Positions 28,439 to 37,835 of a DNA stretch of 64,000 nt are shown piece by piece. Location: positions 1-64,000 of the forward strand of contig NZ_FRCQ01000028.1 in assembly GCF_900142965.1 (NCBI RefSeq), given 5' to 3'. Below the pieces are notes generated by a model. The model searched no databases. It worked only from the letters and a program-made list of their open reading frames with translations, and was not told the origin of the DNA. Each line of letters starts with the position of its first letter. Position 1 is the stretch's first letter. The stretch is from Rhizobacter sp. OV335 (GTDB taxonomy: Bacteria > Pseudomonadota > Gammaproteobacteria > Burkholderiales > Burkholderiaceae_C). The translations under genes were made by a program, and so were the position numbers.

Positions 28439-31267
28439 ATGGACGACACCCTTCCCAACGACGCCGGCACGCTGCTGCTGGTCGACGGCTCCAGCTACCT
28501 CTACCGCGCCTACCACGCGCTGCCCGACCTGCGCAGCGCCGAAGGCTTCCCGACCGGCGCGCTGCACGGCATGGTCGCCATGCTCAAGCGCGCCCTGATC
28601 GACGTGAAGGCCGGGCACGCGGCCTGCGTGTTCGATGCCAAGGGCAAGACCTTCCGCGACGACTGGTACCCCGAGTACAAGGCCCAGCGCGCGCCGATGC
28701 CCGAGCCGCTGGTGCAGCAGATCGAGCCGATCCACGAGGTGGTGAAGCTGCTCGGCTGGCCGGTGCTGATGGTGCCCGGCGTCGAGGCCGACGACGTGAT
28801 CGGCACGCTGGCGCGGGTGGCGGCCGAACGCGGCCACCGCGTCGTGATCTCCACCGGCGACAAGGACCTGGCCCAGCTCGTCAACGAGCGCGTGTCGCTG
28901 ATCAACACGATGAGCAGCGAGAAGCTCGACGTGCCGGGCGTGATGGCCAAGTTCGGCGTGCCGCCGGACCGCATCGTCGACTACCTGACGCTGATGGGCG
29001 ACACCGTCGACAACGTGCCGGGCGTCGAGAAGGTCGGCCCGAAGACCGCCGCGAAGTGGATCGCCGAATACGGCTCGCTGCAGGGCGTGATGGACGCCGC
29101 GGCCAGCATCAAGGGCGTCGCCGGCGAGAACCTGCGCAAGGCACTCGACTGGCTGCCGACGGGCCGCAAGCTGGTGACGGTGCGCGACGACTGCGAACTG
29201 GCCGAGCACCTGGCCGGCTGGCCGGATCTGGACGGGCTGGCGCTGAAGCCGACCGACAACGCCGCGCTGCTCGACTTCTACGGCCGCTACGGCTTCAAGA
29301 GCTGGAAGCGCGAACTCGAGGCGGCGGTGGCCGCGCCGCCGCCCGCGCCGGTGAAGGCGGCCAAGCCACCGAGGCCGCCGGCCGACAACGGCACCACCGA
29401 CATGTTCGGCGACGGCGCTCCCGACGAACCCGCCGCCGACACACCGACCGAAGCGGCCTGCGACGGCCGCTACGACACCATCACCAGCCTCGAGGCGCTC
29501 GACGCCTGGATCGCGCGCCTGCAGGCCGCGCCGCTCGCGGCGTTCGACACCGAGACCGATTCGCTCGACCCGATGCGCGCGCAGCTGGTCGGCGTCTCGT
29601 TCGCGGTGCAGCCGGGCGAGGCGGCCTACGTGCCGCTGCGCCACAACTACGCCGGCGCGCCGGAGCAACTGCCGATCGACGCGGTGCTGGCACGCCTGAA
29701 GCCGTGGCTGGAAGACGCCGCCGCCCCGAAGCTCGGCCAGAACATCAAGTACGACCTCCACGTGCTGCAGAACGCCGGCGTGATGGCACGCGGCTTCGTG
29801 CACGACACGCTGCTGCAGAGCTACGTGCTGGAAGCGCACCGCCCGCACAGCCTGGAAAGCCTCGCCGAGCGCCACCTGGGCCGCAAGGGGCTCAGCTATG
29901 AAGACCTGTGCGGCAAGGGCGTGAACCAGATCCCGTTCGCGCAGGTCGAGGTGGAGCGCGCGGCGCGCTACTCCGGCGAGGACAGCGAGATGACGCTGCA
30001 GGTGCACCAGGCACTGTGGCCGCAGCTCCAGGCCGAGCCGGGGCTGCTGCGCGTCTACCAGGAGATCGAGATGCCGACGGCGATCGCGCTGCAGCAGATC
30101 GAGCGCAACGGCGTGCTGATCGACGCGCTGGTGCTGTCGGCGCAGAGCCAGCAGCTGGGCGAGCGCATGGTGGCGCTGGAGCAGGAAGCGCACGAGCTGG
30201 CGGGGCAGCCGTTCAACATGGGCTCGCCGAAGCAGATCGGCGAGATCCTGTTCACCAAGCTGGGGCTGCCGGTGATCAAGAAGACCGCCAGCGGCGCGCC
30301 CAGCACCGACGAAGAAGTGCTGGACAAGCTGGCCGAGGACTACCCGCTGCCGGCCAAGCTGCTGGAGCACCGCAGCCTCGCGAAGCTGAAGGGCACCTAC
30401 ACCGACAAGCTGCCGCTGATGGTGAACCCCGAGACGCACCGCGTGCACACGAACTATGCGCAGGCGGTGGCGGTGACCGGGCGGCTCGCGAGCACCGACC
30501 CGAACCTGCAGAACATCCCGATCCGCACGCCCGAAGGCCGGCGCGTGCGCGAGGCCTTCATCGCGCCGCCGGGGCATGTGATCCTGAGCGCCGACTATTC
30601 GCAGATCGAGCTGCGCATCATGGCCGACATCAGCGGCGACGCGAGCCTGCTGAAGGCCTTCGCCGAGGGCATGGACGTGCACCGCGCGACCGCGGCCGAG
30701 GTGTTCGGCACCGAGCCGGCGGCGGTCACGAGCGAGCAGCGGCGCTATGCGAAGACGATCAACTTCGGGCTGATCTACGGCATGGGTGCGTTCGGGCTGG
30801 CGTCGAGCCTGGGCATCGAGCGCAGCGCGGCGACCAGCTACATCGAGCGCTACTTCGCGCGCTACCCGAGCGTGAAGGCCTACATGGACGAGACGCGGGC
30901 GTCAGCCAAGGACAAGGGCTATGTCGAGACGCTGTTCGGCCGCCGCATCTACCTGCCCGAGATCAACGGCGGCAGCGGCCCGCGGCGCGCCGGCGCCGAG
31001 CGGCAGGCGATCAATGCGCCGATGCAGGGCACGGCCGCCGACCTGATCAAGCTCGCGATGGTCGCGGTGCAGAACGCGCTGCTCGCCGAGCAGCGCGCGA
31101 CCAAGCTCGTGATGCAGGTGCACGACGAACTGGTGCTGGAGGTGCCGGAAGCCGAGCTCGACTGGGTGAAGGCCGCGGTGCCGAGGCTGATGGCCGGCGT
31201 GGCGCAGCTGAAGGTGCCGCTGGTGGCGGAAGTGGGGATCGGACGGAACTGGGACCAGGCGCACTGA
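28439..31267 (+). CDS. polA: DNA polymerase I
   Basis: A 942-residue repair and Okazaki-fragment-processing polymerase. The 5'-3' exonuclease/flap domain is at about 1-300 (LLLVDGSSYLYRAYHA, STGDKDLAQLV). The 3'-5' proofreading domain is at about 340-540 with its acidic residues intact (AFDTETDSLDP). The polymerase domain is at about 560-942 with motif A DYSQIELRIMA, motif B RRYAKTINFGLIYG and motif C QVHDELVLEVP. All three activities therefore look functional. The ATG at 28439 begins the conserved exonuclease sequence. A regulator-like gene follows after 12 bases. Confidence 0.98.
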   Translation: MDDTLPNDAGTLLLVDGSSYLYRAYHALPDLRSAEGFPTGALHGMVAMLKRALIDVKAGHAACVFDAKGKTFRDDWYPEYKAQRAPMPEPLVQQIEPIHEVVKLLGWPVLMVPGVEADDVIGTLARVAAERGHRVVISTGDKDLAQLVNERVSLINTMSSEKLDVPGVMAKFGVPPDRIVDYLTLMGDTVDNVPGVEKVGPKTAAKWIAEYGSLQGVMDAAASIKGVAGENLRKALDWLPTGRKLVTVRDDCELAEHLAGWPDLDGLALKPTDNAALLDFYGRYGFKSWKRELEAAVAAPPPAPVKAAKPPRPPADNGTTDMFGDGAPDEPAADTPTEAACDGRYDTITSLEALDAWIARLQAAPLAAFDTETDSLDPMRAQLVGVSFAVQPGEAAYVPLRHNYAGAPEQLPIDAVLARLKPWLEDAAAPKLGQNIKYDLHVLQNAGVMARGFVHDTLLQSYVLEAHRPHSLESLAERHLGRKGLSYEDLCGKGVNQIPFAQVEVERAARYSGEDSEMTLQVHQALWPQLQAEPGLLRVYQEIEMPTAIALQQIERNGVLIDALVLSAQSQQLGERMVALEQEAHELAGQPFNMGSPKQIGEILFTKLGLPVIKKTASGAPSTDEEVLDKLAEDYPLPAKLLEHRSLAKLKGTYTDKLPLMVNPETHRVHTNYAQAVAVTGRLASTDPNLQNIPIRTPEGRRVREAFIAPPGHVILSADYSQIELRIMADISGDASLLKAFAEGMDVHRATAAEVFGTEPAAVTSEQRRYAKTINFGLIYGMGAFGLASSLGIERSAATSYIERYFARYPSVKAYMDETRASAKDKGYVETLFGRRIYLPEINGGSGPRRAGAERQAINAPMQGTAADLIKLAMVAVQNALLAEQRATKLVMQVHDELVLEVPEAELDWVKAAVPRLMAGVAQLKVPLVAEVGIGRNWDQAH

Positions 31268-31279
31268 CACTCACCGTCC

Positions 31280-32833
31280 ATGCCCATGCCGCTCCCGATC
31301 AACCTGAAGGACCTGCTGCACCAACGCACGATCGAAGGCGAGCGCATCGAGTACAAGGCCGGTTGGAATCCCGATGCCACGCTGCGCACGATCTGCGCTT
31401 TCGCCAACGACTTCGCGAACCTGGGTGGTGGCTATGTGGTGATCGGGCAGGATTGCGACGCGGACGGACAGCCGGTGTTCCCGCCGGTCGGCGTGGCCGA
31501 CCACCAGATCGACAAGATCCAGCAGGAGCTGCTGGCCGCGTGCCAGCTGATCCAGCCGCCGTACTTTCCGCTGCTGAGCGTGGAGGAAGTGCAAGGCCGC
31601 AAGCTCATGGTGCTGTGGGCCCCCGGCGGCCAGAACAGGCCATACAAGGCACCGGCCAACGTGACCGCGAAGGTCAAGGTCCCGCACTACTACATCCGCC
31701 GCTACGGCAGCACCGTCGAAGCCAAGGGCCATGACGAGCAGGAACTGCTGAGCTTGGCGGCGAGGGTGCCCTTCGACGATCGCTTCCACCAGGCGGCGCG
31801 AATGAACGAGCTGTCGCACAAGCTCATGGTCGAATTCCTCGACGAGGTGGGCAGCGACCTGGCAGGCACGGCACCCGCCTTGACCCTCGAAGCACTGGGA
31901 CGGCAGATGAATGTGGTGGGCGGCACCAGCGAGACGCCATGGCCGAAGAACGTGGGTCTTCTCTTCTTCAACGAGCATCCGGAGCGCTGGTTCCCCGGGA
32001 CGCAGATCGACGTGCTGTGGTTTCCAGATGGCGCCGGGGGCGACCGATTCGAGGAACGGACCTTCACCGGCCCGCTCGGCCGCATGGCGCGCGAAGCGCT
32101 GGGCTATGTCCAGCGCAATCACCTGCACGAAACGGTGGTGAAGCACCCGCAACGTGCCGAAGCCGAGCGCTTCTGGAACTTCCCCTATGCCGCCTTGGAA
32201 GAAGCACTCGCGAACGCGGTGTATCACCGCTCGTACGAGGAGCGTGATCCCATCGAGGTCCGCATCAGTCCCGACGAGCTGGTCATCGTGAGCTACCCCG
32301 GTCCCGACCGCTCGATCGCGTTGGCCGACTTGCAGGCTGGGCGTGCGGTGAGCCGGCGCTACCGCAACCGGCGCATCGGCGAGTTCCTCAAGGAGCTGGA
32401 CCTCACGGAAGGCCGAGCCACCGGCATCCCCAAGATCCTGAAGGTCATGGCCGCCAACGGCTCGCCGGCGCCATTGTTCGAAACCGACGAGAGCCGCGCG
32501 GCCTTCGTCATCCGGTTGCCGGTGCACGCCGGTGCACTCGTGTCGCCGAGGGGTGAAACCGGCTCCCCGGAAGTCACCCCGGAAGTCACCCCGGAAGTCA
32601 CCCCGGAAGTGCGCCGGCTGTTGCACGTGCTGGACGGGGAGCTCTCGCGCCAGGAGCTTCAACAAGCCCTCGGGCTGAAGGATGCGGAGCACTTCCGCAA
32701 GGCCTACCTTCTGCCGGCGCTGGCAGGCGGCGCGGTGGAAATGACCTTGCCCGCGACACCACGCAGCAGCAATCAACGATACCGTCTGACCGACGCCGGC
32801 CAGCGCGCAAAGAGCGCTTCGGCGCCGAGCTGA
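31280..32833 (+). CDS. AlbA_2/Schlafen-like regulator with HATPase_c_4 domain (COG2865 type)
   Basis: A 517-residue protein. The N-terminal AlbA_2 (divergent AAA_4, Schlafen-related) domain is at about 8-130 (IEYKAGWNP ... AFANDFANLGGGYVVIGQD). A histidine-kinase-type ATPase fold (HATPase_c_4) is at about 310-400 (EEALANAVYHRSYEERDPIEVR). A fourfold PEVT repeat precedes a C-terminal winged helix-turn-helix (about 445-505). Family members are annotated as predicted transcriptional regulators, and some lie in mobile or defence contexts. No substrate or target is evident. It starts 12 bases after polA and ends at a terminator; polA linkage may reflect insertion rather than function. Confidence 0.85.
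   Translation: MPMPLPINLKDLLHQRTIEGERIEYKAGWNPDATLRTICAFANDFANLGGGYVVIGQDCDADGQPVFPPVGVADHQIDKIQQELLAACQLIQPPYFPLLSVEEVQGRKLMVLWAPGGQNRPYKAPANVTAKVKVPHYYIRRYGSTVEAKGHDEQELLSLAARVPFDDRFHQAARMNELSHKLMVEFLDEVGSDLAGTAPALTLEALGRQMNVVGGTSETPWPKNVGLLFFNEHPERWFPGTQIDVLWFPDGAGGDRFEERTFTGPLGRMAREALGYVQRNHLHETVVKHPQRAEAERFWNFPYAALEEALANAVYHRSYEERDPIEVRISPDELVIVSYPGPDRSIALADLQAGRAVSRRYRNRRIGEFLKELDLTEGRATGIPKILKVMAANGSPAPLFETDESRAAFVIRLPVHAGALVSPRGETGSPEVTPEVTPEVTPEVRRLLHVLDGELSRQELQQALGLKDAEHFRKAYLLPALAGGAVEMTLPATPRSSNQRYRLTDAGQRAKSASAPS
32566..32613 (+). repeat. In-frame 12-base tandem repeat encoding PEVT units
   Basis: Three exact copies of CCCGGAAGTCAC and a fourth ending in GCG encode Pro-Glu-Val-Thr units between the ATPase-fold and the C-terminal winged helix of the COG2865-type protein. 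As a multiple of three, gain or loss of units would change linker length without shifting the frame. Confidence 0.9.
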
Positions 32834-32867
32834 GCGAACCGGCCGCGATTTCGCGAAAGAAAAAAAA

Positions 32868-32896
32868 GGGGCCGCGGACATCACGCCCGCGGCCCC
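32868..32896 (-). terminator. Rho-independent terminator downstream of the PhoX-type gene
   Basis: A perfect 10-base stem GGGGCCGCGG/CCGCGGCCCC with a 9-base loop. Read on the minus strand it is followed by a run of eight T (A-tract at 32860-32867). It sits 60 bases beyond the minus-strand PhoX-type stop. The plus-strand side (TTCCCTCTTCT) is weaker, but the hairpin also lies 35 bases after the plus-strand COG2865-type gene and may serve both. Confidence 0.9.
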
Positions 32897-32955
32897 TTCC
32901 CTCTTCTGGCCAGCACCAGCCGCCTGCGCGGCCGGTTCCTCCCTGATCAGCCGAA

Positions 32956-34908
32956 TCAACCGAGTTCGGGCAGCCCCGTCAGGTAGCCGACGGCCGCGCC
33001 GAACTTGTCCTTGTAGTTCGCCTTCACGAGCGGCTCCAGGTCCCCCTTCACGAGGTCGTGCACGCCCTTGATCCACTCACCGGCGTGCTGGAAGTTGCTC
33101 ATGATGTAGGTCCAGCCGTTGATGTCGTCGACCGCATGCAGGCCGGTCGATTCGCCGCCCGCCGGCACCGACAGGACGCGCGACAGCTTCTTCGTGTCGA
33201 CGTTGTAGGCCCACAGGAAGTTGTTGACGTGCGTGGCGCTGTCCTCGCCGATGAACAGCGTGCGCATCTTCTCGGAGAACTTGATGTTGTCCGGGTTGCC
33301 GATCTTGTCGGGGTTGGACAGGTTGCCCAGCCCGTCGGCCGCGATGTCCTCGCCCACCAGCAGCGCCTTGGTCTGCACCGGCACCCACTCGCTGTCGATC
33401 GCCGCGCCTGCGGTGTCCTTCTGGCCGCCGGTCAGCGTGTGCGCCATGACGCCGCCAGCCACCAGCTTCTTGTCCAGGCTCACGCCCATCTCTTCGCGCC
33501 AGGCCGCATCGCCCTTCACCATCGAGGCCTGGATGTTCTGCAGCGCCGAGTAGCCGATCTTGTCCTTCGCGTTGACGGTCGTGCCTTCCATCTTCGTGAA
33601 GACCATGCTCGCGCCGGCCAGGTTGGCGTAGCGGTGCGTCTCCAGGAAGGCCGCAGCCTTTTCCATCCCCGGCACCAGCTTGACCCAGTTGGCCTTGCCG
33701 TCGCAGAAGATCTTCGTGTAGCTCGCGTCAAGCGGATCGGTCTTGCTGACGGCCATGATGTCGGCCGGCTTCAGCGTGTTGGCCAGGTTCTCGATCTCGG
33801 CACTGGTCGCGTGGCCGAGCTTGATCCAGGTCAGCGGCGCGCCCGCGGCGGCCGGGTCGATCGAGAAGCCGGCACCCACCTTGGCGACGTACAGCGTGCC
33901 TGCCGACAGGTCCTTCGCCTTGTCGGCGACGAACATGAAGAAGCCGCCGTTCGTGTAGTCGTCACCCATGATCGCGGTGCGCTGGTCGGGCATCACCTGG
34001 ATCAGCTCGTGCGAGATGCGGCCCAGGCAGTAGTGCTTCTTGATGCTGCCGGTGCCGTCCGGGTTCACCGTCACTTCGGGCAGGTGGCCGTAGTGGTACG
34101 GGTTGGCCTTGGTGGCATCGCCGAAGGCGTTCTTGCTGAACGCGAGGAACTGCGCGGTCGTGCTGGCGAACGGCGCATCGGGCTCGTACTCCTCGCTCGA
34201 CAGGTGCGTGCCCCACGGCGACAGGCTCGCGCCGCAGGTGATCCACAGGCCGTGCACCGACGAGGTGTCGACGTTGTGGTACTTCACCAGCGTCAGCTTG
34301 CCGGTGGTCTGGTCCTGGTCGAGCGTCAGCACCGCGATCGGCGACGGCAGCGTGCCGTAGGTGCTGACGAGGTCCTGCCCGGCCGTGGTGTATTCGAACT
34401 GCACGACGGCGAACACCGCCTTGCCCTTGATGCCAGGCACGGTCGGGTTCGGCACGGTCAGCAGCGAGCTGCCGTCCGGCGAGTCGGAGAAGAACTGGCG
34501 CTCCTTGCCGGCTACCGAGTTGTCCATGATCTTCTCGCCGGCCATGTTGACGTAGCCGCCGGCGAGGATGGTGCCGCCCTTGCCGTCCGGCACCATGTCG
34601 CCGGTGACGAAGAAGGGCTCGTACTTCAGCGCGAAGGTCTGCTTGCTGCCGTCGCTGTAGGTGGCGACCAGCTTGGAGCCGACGGTGGTGGCGGCCATCG
34701 CGGCCGGCTCGGCCTTCGTCGGCGCGGCCATCGCGGTGAACTCGACCGAGGTCACGGTGGCGGCCGGCGTCGGGGCGGGGCCGTCGTCACCACCACCGCA
34801 GGCGGCCAGCAGGCCGGCGAATGCGGTGGAACTCGTCATCGGCAGCAACGGGGCCCCGGACAACAGCTTCAGGAGACGGCGACGTGCGTCGACGGTTGGG
34901 TGGCTCAT
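32956..34908 (-). CDS. PhoX-type (DUF839) phosphatase, exported
   Basis: A 650-residue protein of the PhoX/DUF839 family, which includes calcium/iron-dependent secreted alkaline phosphatases. The N-terminus carries ARRRLLKLL, a twin-arginine-like signal, and then a lipobox-like LLAAC (Cys about 37), so a Tat-exported lipoprotein is plausible. Conserved family segments include SSVHGLWITCGASLSPWGTHLSSEEYEPD and LFIGEDSATHVNNFLWAYNV. The start at 34908 is set by the signal sequence. An array of four Pho-box 7-mers lies 97-136 bases upstream, indicating PhoB control, and a strong terminator follows. Substrate range is unknown. Confidence 0.9.
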   Translation of the reverse strand: MSHPTVDARRRLLKLLSGAPLLPMTSSTAFAGLLAACGGGDDGPAPTPAATVTSVEFTAMAAPTKAEPAAMAATTVGSKLVATYSDGSKQTFALKYEPFFVTGDMVPDGKGGTILAGGYVNMAGEKIMDNSVAGKERQFFSDSPDGSSLLTVPNPTVPGIKGKAVFAVVQFEYTTAGQDLVSTYGTLPSPIAVLTLDQDQTTGKLTLVKYHNVDTSSVHGLWITCGASLSPWGTHLSSEEYEPDAPFASTTAQFLAFSKNAFGDATKANPYHYGHLPEVTVNPDGTGSIKKHYCLGRISHELIQVMPDQRTAIMGDDYTNGGFFMFVADKAKDLSAGTLYVAKVGAGFSIDPAAAGAPLTWIKLGHATSAEIENLANTLKPADIMAVSKTDPLDASYTKIFCDGKANWVKLVPGMEKAAAFLETHRYANLAGASMVFTKMEGTTVNAKDKIGYSALQNIQASMVKGDAAWREEMGVSLDKKLVAGGVMAHTLTGGQKDTAGAAIDSEWVPVQTKALLVGEDIAADGLGNLSNPDKIGNPDNIKFSEKMRTLFIGEDSATHVNNFLWAYNVDTKKLSRVLSVPAGGESTGLHAVDDINGWTYIMSNFQHAGEWIKGVHDLVKGDLEPLVKANYKDKFGAAVGYLTGLPELG

Positions 34909-35004
34909 CTGGCTTCCTTGGAGAGTGAGGAGAGAAGGCACGTCACCGCGCGTGGCGGGTCGTGTCGAGGTGTGTCTTGGCGTGCGGCAGGTTAAGCAGG
35001 CCGG

Positions 35005-35044
35005 ATGAAAGTGGCGTGACAAGCGCATGACGGGACCATGACGC
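35005..35044 (-). promoter_or_regulatory. Pho box array (PhoB binding) upstream of the PhoX-type gene
   Basis: Read on the minus strand, four 7-mers GCGTCAT, CCGTCAT, TTGTCAC and CTTTCAT are separated by exactly 4 bases each (11-base period). They match the CTGTCAT half-site consensus of PhoB at 5, 6, 5 and 6 positions. A TTAACC about 9 bases beyond the last unit could serve as the -10. The downstream gene is a phosphatase, which independently supports the call. Confidence 0.85.
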
Positions 35045-35144
35045 CTCGAAACACCTCGGCGGCCGCGTCGGAAGGCCGGTTGCGCGCTTGCGTTCATACT
35101 GTCGCCCGATCACCACCAACACCATCCACGGGAGAAGCCTTGGC

Positions 35145-35834
35145 ATGAGCAAGATCCACTTCATCGGCGGCGAAAAGGGCGGCGTCGGCAAGTCGCTGAT
35201 GGCACGGGTGCTGGCGCAGTACCTGATCGACCGGCAGATGCCCTTCCTCGGCTTCGACACCGACCGTTCGCACGGTGCGCTGATGCGCTTCTATGCCGGC
35301 TACGCGTCGCCGGTGCTGGTCGACCGCTACGAGGCGCTGGACGCGATCGTCGAGGCCGCCGTCGACCAGCCCGACCGCCGCGTGCTGGTCGACCTGGCCG
35401 CGCAGACGCACGACCCGCTGGTGCGCTGGATGGACGAATCGGGCGTGCTGAACCTGCTGGACGAAACGAACTCGCAGGTCCACTACTGGCACGTGATGGA
35501 CGCCGGCAAGGATTCGGTCGACCTGCTGAAGAAGCTGCTCGACCGGTTCGGTCCGAGCTTCAAGTACGTGCTGGTGCGCAACCACATCCGCGGCAGCGAC
35601 TTCTCGGTGTTGGAGCAGTCGGGCGAGCAGGCGCGCGCGCTGTCGTTCGGCGCCAAGGTGGTGACGATGCGCAAGCTGCACGACACCGTGATCCAGAAGA
35701 TCGATGCGGCCAGCATCAGCTTCTGGAACGCGCGCGAAGGCGACGGCGATGCGACGCTGGGGTTGATGGACCGCCAGCGCCTGAAGATGTGGATGCGCGA
35801 CGTCTATCGCGAAATCGACGACGTCGAGGTCTGA
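35145..35834 (+). CDS. ParA/MinD-like P-loop ATPase (SIMIBI class)
   Basis: A 229-residue protein opening with IHFIGGEKGGVGKS, the deviant Walker A motif (KGGxGKS, with the extra signature lysine) of ParA/MinD/ArsA ATPases. It is followed by FDTDRSHGAL and a strand with VLVDLAAQTHDP. The rest lacks obvious partner-binding motifs, and there is no ParB, MinC or plasmid partition gene nearby. Relatives in this group of bacteria are sometimes labelled mobilisation or CobQ/MinD-type proteins. The ATG at 35145 directly precedes the conserved strand. It is divergent from the PhoX-type gene across the Pho box region and converges on the phosphatase. The function is open. Confidence 0.85.
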   Translation: MSKIHFIGGEKGGVGKSLMARVLAQYLIDRQMPFLGFDTDRSHGALMRFYAGYASPVLVDRYEALDAIVEAAVDQPDRRVLVDLAAQTHDPLVRWMDESGVLNLLDETNSQVHYWHVMDAGKDSVDLLKKLLDRFGPSFKYVLVRNHIRGSDFSVLEQSGEQARALSFGAKVVTMRKLHDTVIQKIDAASISFWNAREGDGDATLGLMDRQRLKMWMRDVYREIDDVEV

Positions 35835-35837
35835 TCG

Positions 35838-37835
35838 CTACTTCGTGCCCTTGATCGCCGCCTGCGCGATCTTGAAGAAGATGTCGGTGTTGTCCATCAC
35901 GCCACTGAACAGCGACGCGCCGCGGCCGAGCGCCGACAGCGGCACGTCGGTCGCGGTGTGCACCGCCTGGTCGCCCGGCACCTGGCCGGTGATCAGGAAG
36001 CCCGCACCCTGGTTGCGCACGCTCGGGTTCGCCGGGTAGCCACTCTGCGGTGCCTTGCCGACGAAGGGCTGCTGCGAATCCTGCGTCGGCGTCGCGTTCG
36101 CGAGCCAGCTCTCGTAGCGGTCGGCGTTCGCGCCGTAGCCGATCAGCATCTTGAAGTCGACGTCGGTGCTCTGCGGGTAGCCGTCGGCGGCGATTCCGTA
36201 CTTCGGGAACTTCGCGGCCTGGTAGACGCCCACCACCGGATCGCGCAGCGTCGCGGCGCTCGGCGCGCTGGCGCCTTCGGCCGGCGCGGCGGCAGCGCGG
36301 ATCGCGGCCACCGGCTTGGTCGACGCGCCGATGATGGCCGCGCCCGAGCATTCATGGTCGGCCGTCACGATGACCAGCGTGTCCGGGTGCTTCGCGGCGA
36401 AGTCCTTCGCCACCTGCACCGCACGGTCGAACTCGATCACCTCCAGCAGCCAGCGGTCGGTGTCCATCAGGTGCGCCTGCTTGTCGATCGACGCGCCCTC
36501 GATCAGCGCGACGAAGCCGTTCTTCTGGCGCGACAGCACCTGCAGCGCGGTCTCGGCCATCTCGTCGAGCATCGGCTGGTCGGGGAAGCCGTAGTCGTCG
36601 ACGATGGTCGACACGCCGCGGCGCTTGTTGATCTTGTCGAACGCGACGTTCATGTTCGAGTACGAGAACAGGCCCAGCAGCTTGTCGGCGCCGGCCGCTG
36701 CGGCCAGCCCGAGGCGGTCGGGCGCATAGGCGAAGCCGGCGCCCTGGAAGTCGGCGATCAGGTCGCGCGACGGGTCCTTCGCGCCCACCGCCGCGCCCCA
36801 GCCGGACACCAGGTCCGACGGCAGCACGTAGTCGGTCTTGGCGTCGCGCTGCGAGCCGTTGACGGCCTGGCCGTTACGCGAGCCGTCGGCCTTCAGCGCA
36901 TCGCCGTTCGGCAGGAACCACTTGCGCCCGCCACCCATCAGCACCGACAGCCCGGTCAGGCCGCGGTCGTCGAGGAACTGGTCGACGATGCCGGTGCCGT
37001 TGCCGCGGTTCGAGGTGTGCACCGCATTCGCGGCCGGCGTCGCGTCGAACACGTCGGCCGTGGTCACGATGCCCAGCGCCTTGCCCTGGGTGCGGTGCAG
37101 GTACTCCGACAGGTACTCGACGCGCGGGTTGTCGAACGCGTCCGCCGTGTCGTCCGGGAACACGCCTTCCTGGTTGTTCGCGGCCTTGTTGCCGGTCACG
37201 TAGTTCGACATGCCGGGCGACGAGTCGGTGACGATGGCGTCGAGCGACGAGGTCATCACCATGCCGGTGTTCGGGAAGGTGTCCATCGCGAGGGCCGCAT
37301 GCGCCTTGCCCTGCGCATAGCCCTTGGCCATGATGCGCGCCGCGGTGCGGTGGGCCGCGCCCATGCCGTCGCCGAGCAGGATGATGATGTTCTTCGCCTT
37401 GCGGCCGGCACCGCTGAGCGCCACGACCTCGAAGTTGCCGGTCGCGCTGACGCGCTGGCCGTCGCTCTGCGTCGCGTTGACCGTCAGTCGGTGGATGCCG
37501 GGCTTCGCATTGGAGTAGGCGCGCTGCGAGACGACCGCGGCGTTGCTGCCGGCCGGCAGGCTCAGGCCGGTCGTCACGACGCTGGTGACGGCGGAGGCGG
37601 GTTTCAGCACCACGCCGTCGACCGCGAACTCGAAGGCGGTGAGCGTGGTGCCGGCGTCCAGCCGCACGGTGGCCTGCAGGTCGAAGCGCTGGCCGGGCAG
37701 GAAGCGCGCGATCACCGGCGGGTTCGGGTCGTTCGACGTGAACAGCTCGCTGGGCGGCACGAGGCGCGTGACGCCCGGGGCGGCCTGGGCGGAGGCAGCG
37801 GCGAGCAGGAGGGCGGCAACAGCAAGGCGGTTCAT
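35838..37835 (-). CDS. Secreted alkaline phosphatase (PhoA-superfamily)
   Basis: A 665-residue exported enzyme. A signal peptide (about 1-18) is followed by an N-terminal beta-rich domain (about 20-140), then the alkaline-phosphatase superfamily core. The core has the metal site ILLGDGMG (about 157), the nucleophile region VTDSSPGMSNYVTG, GGGRKWF, EGASIDKQAH and VTADHECSG. Length exceeds E. coli PhoA by about 200 residues because of the extra N-terminal domain. It releases phosphate from organic esters in the periplasm or medium. The ATG at 37835 overlaps the stop of the 161-residue gene (ATGA), and both are behind the Pho box at 38366-38383. Confidence 0.94.
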   Translation of the reverse strand: MNRLAVAALLLAAASAQAAPGVTRLVPPSELFTSNDPNPPVIARFLPGQRFDLQATVRLDAGTTLTAFEFAVDGVVLKPASAVTSVVTTGLSLPAGSNAAVVSQRAYSNAKPGIHRLTVNATQSDGQRVSATGNFEVVALSGAGRKAKNIIILLGDGMGAAHRTAARIMAKGYAQGKAHAALAMDTFPNTGMVMTSSLDAIVTDSSPGMSNYVTGNKAANNQEGVFPDDTADAFDNPRVEYLSEYLHRTQGKALGIVTTADVFDATPAANAVHTSNRGNGTGIVDQFLDDRGLTGLSVLMGGGRKWFLPNGDALKADGSRNGQAVNGSQRDAKTDYVLPSDLVSGWGAAVGAKDPSRDLIADFQGAGFAYAPDRLGLAAAAGADKLLGLFSYSNMNVAFDKINKRRGVSTIVDDYGFPDQPMLDEMAETALQVLSRQKNGFVALIEGASIDKQAHLMDTDRWLLEVIEFDRAVQVAKDFAAKHPDTLVIVTADHECSGAAIIGASTKPVAAIRAAAAPAEGASAPSAATLRDPVVGVYQAAKFPKYGIAADGYPQSTDVDFKMLIGYGANADRYESWLANATPTQDSQQPFVGKAPQSGYPANPSVRNQGAGFLITGQVPGDQAVHTATDVPLSALGRGASLFSGVMDNTDIFFKIAQAAIKGTK

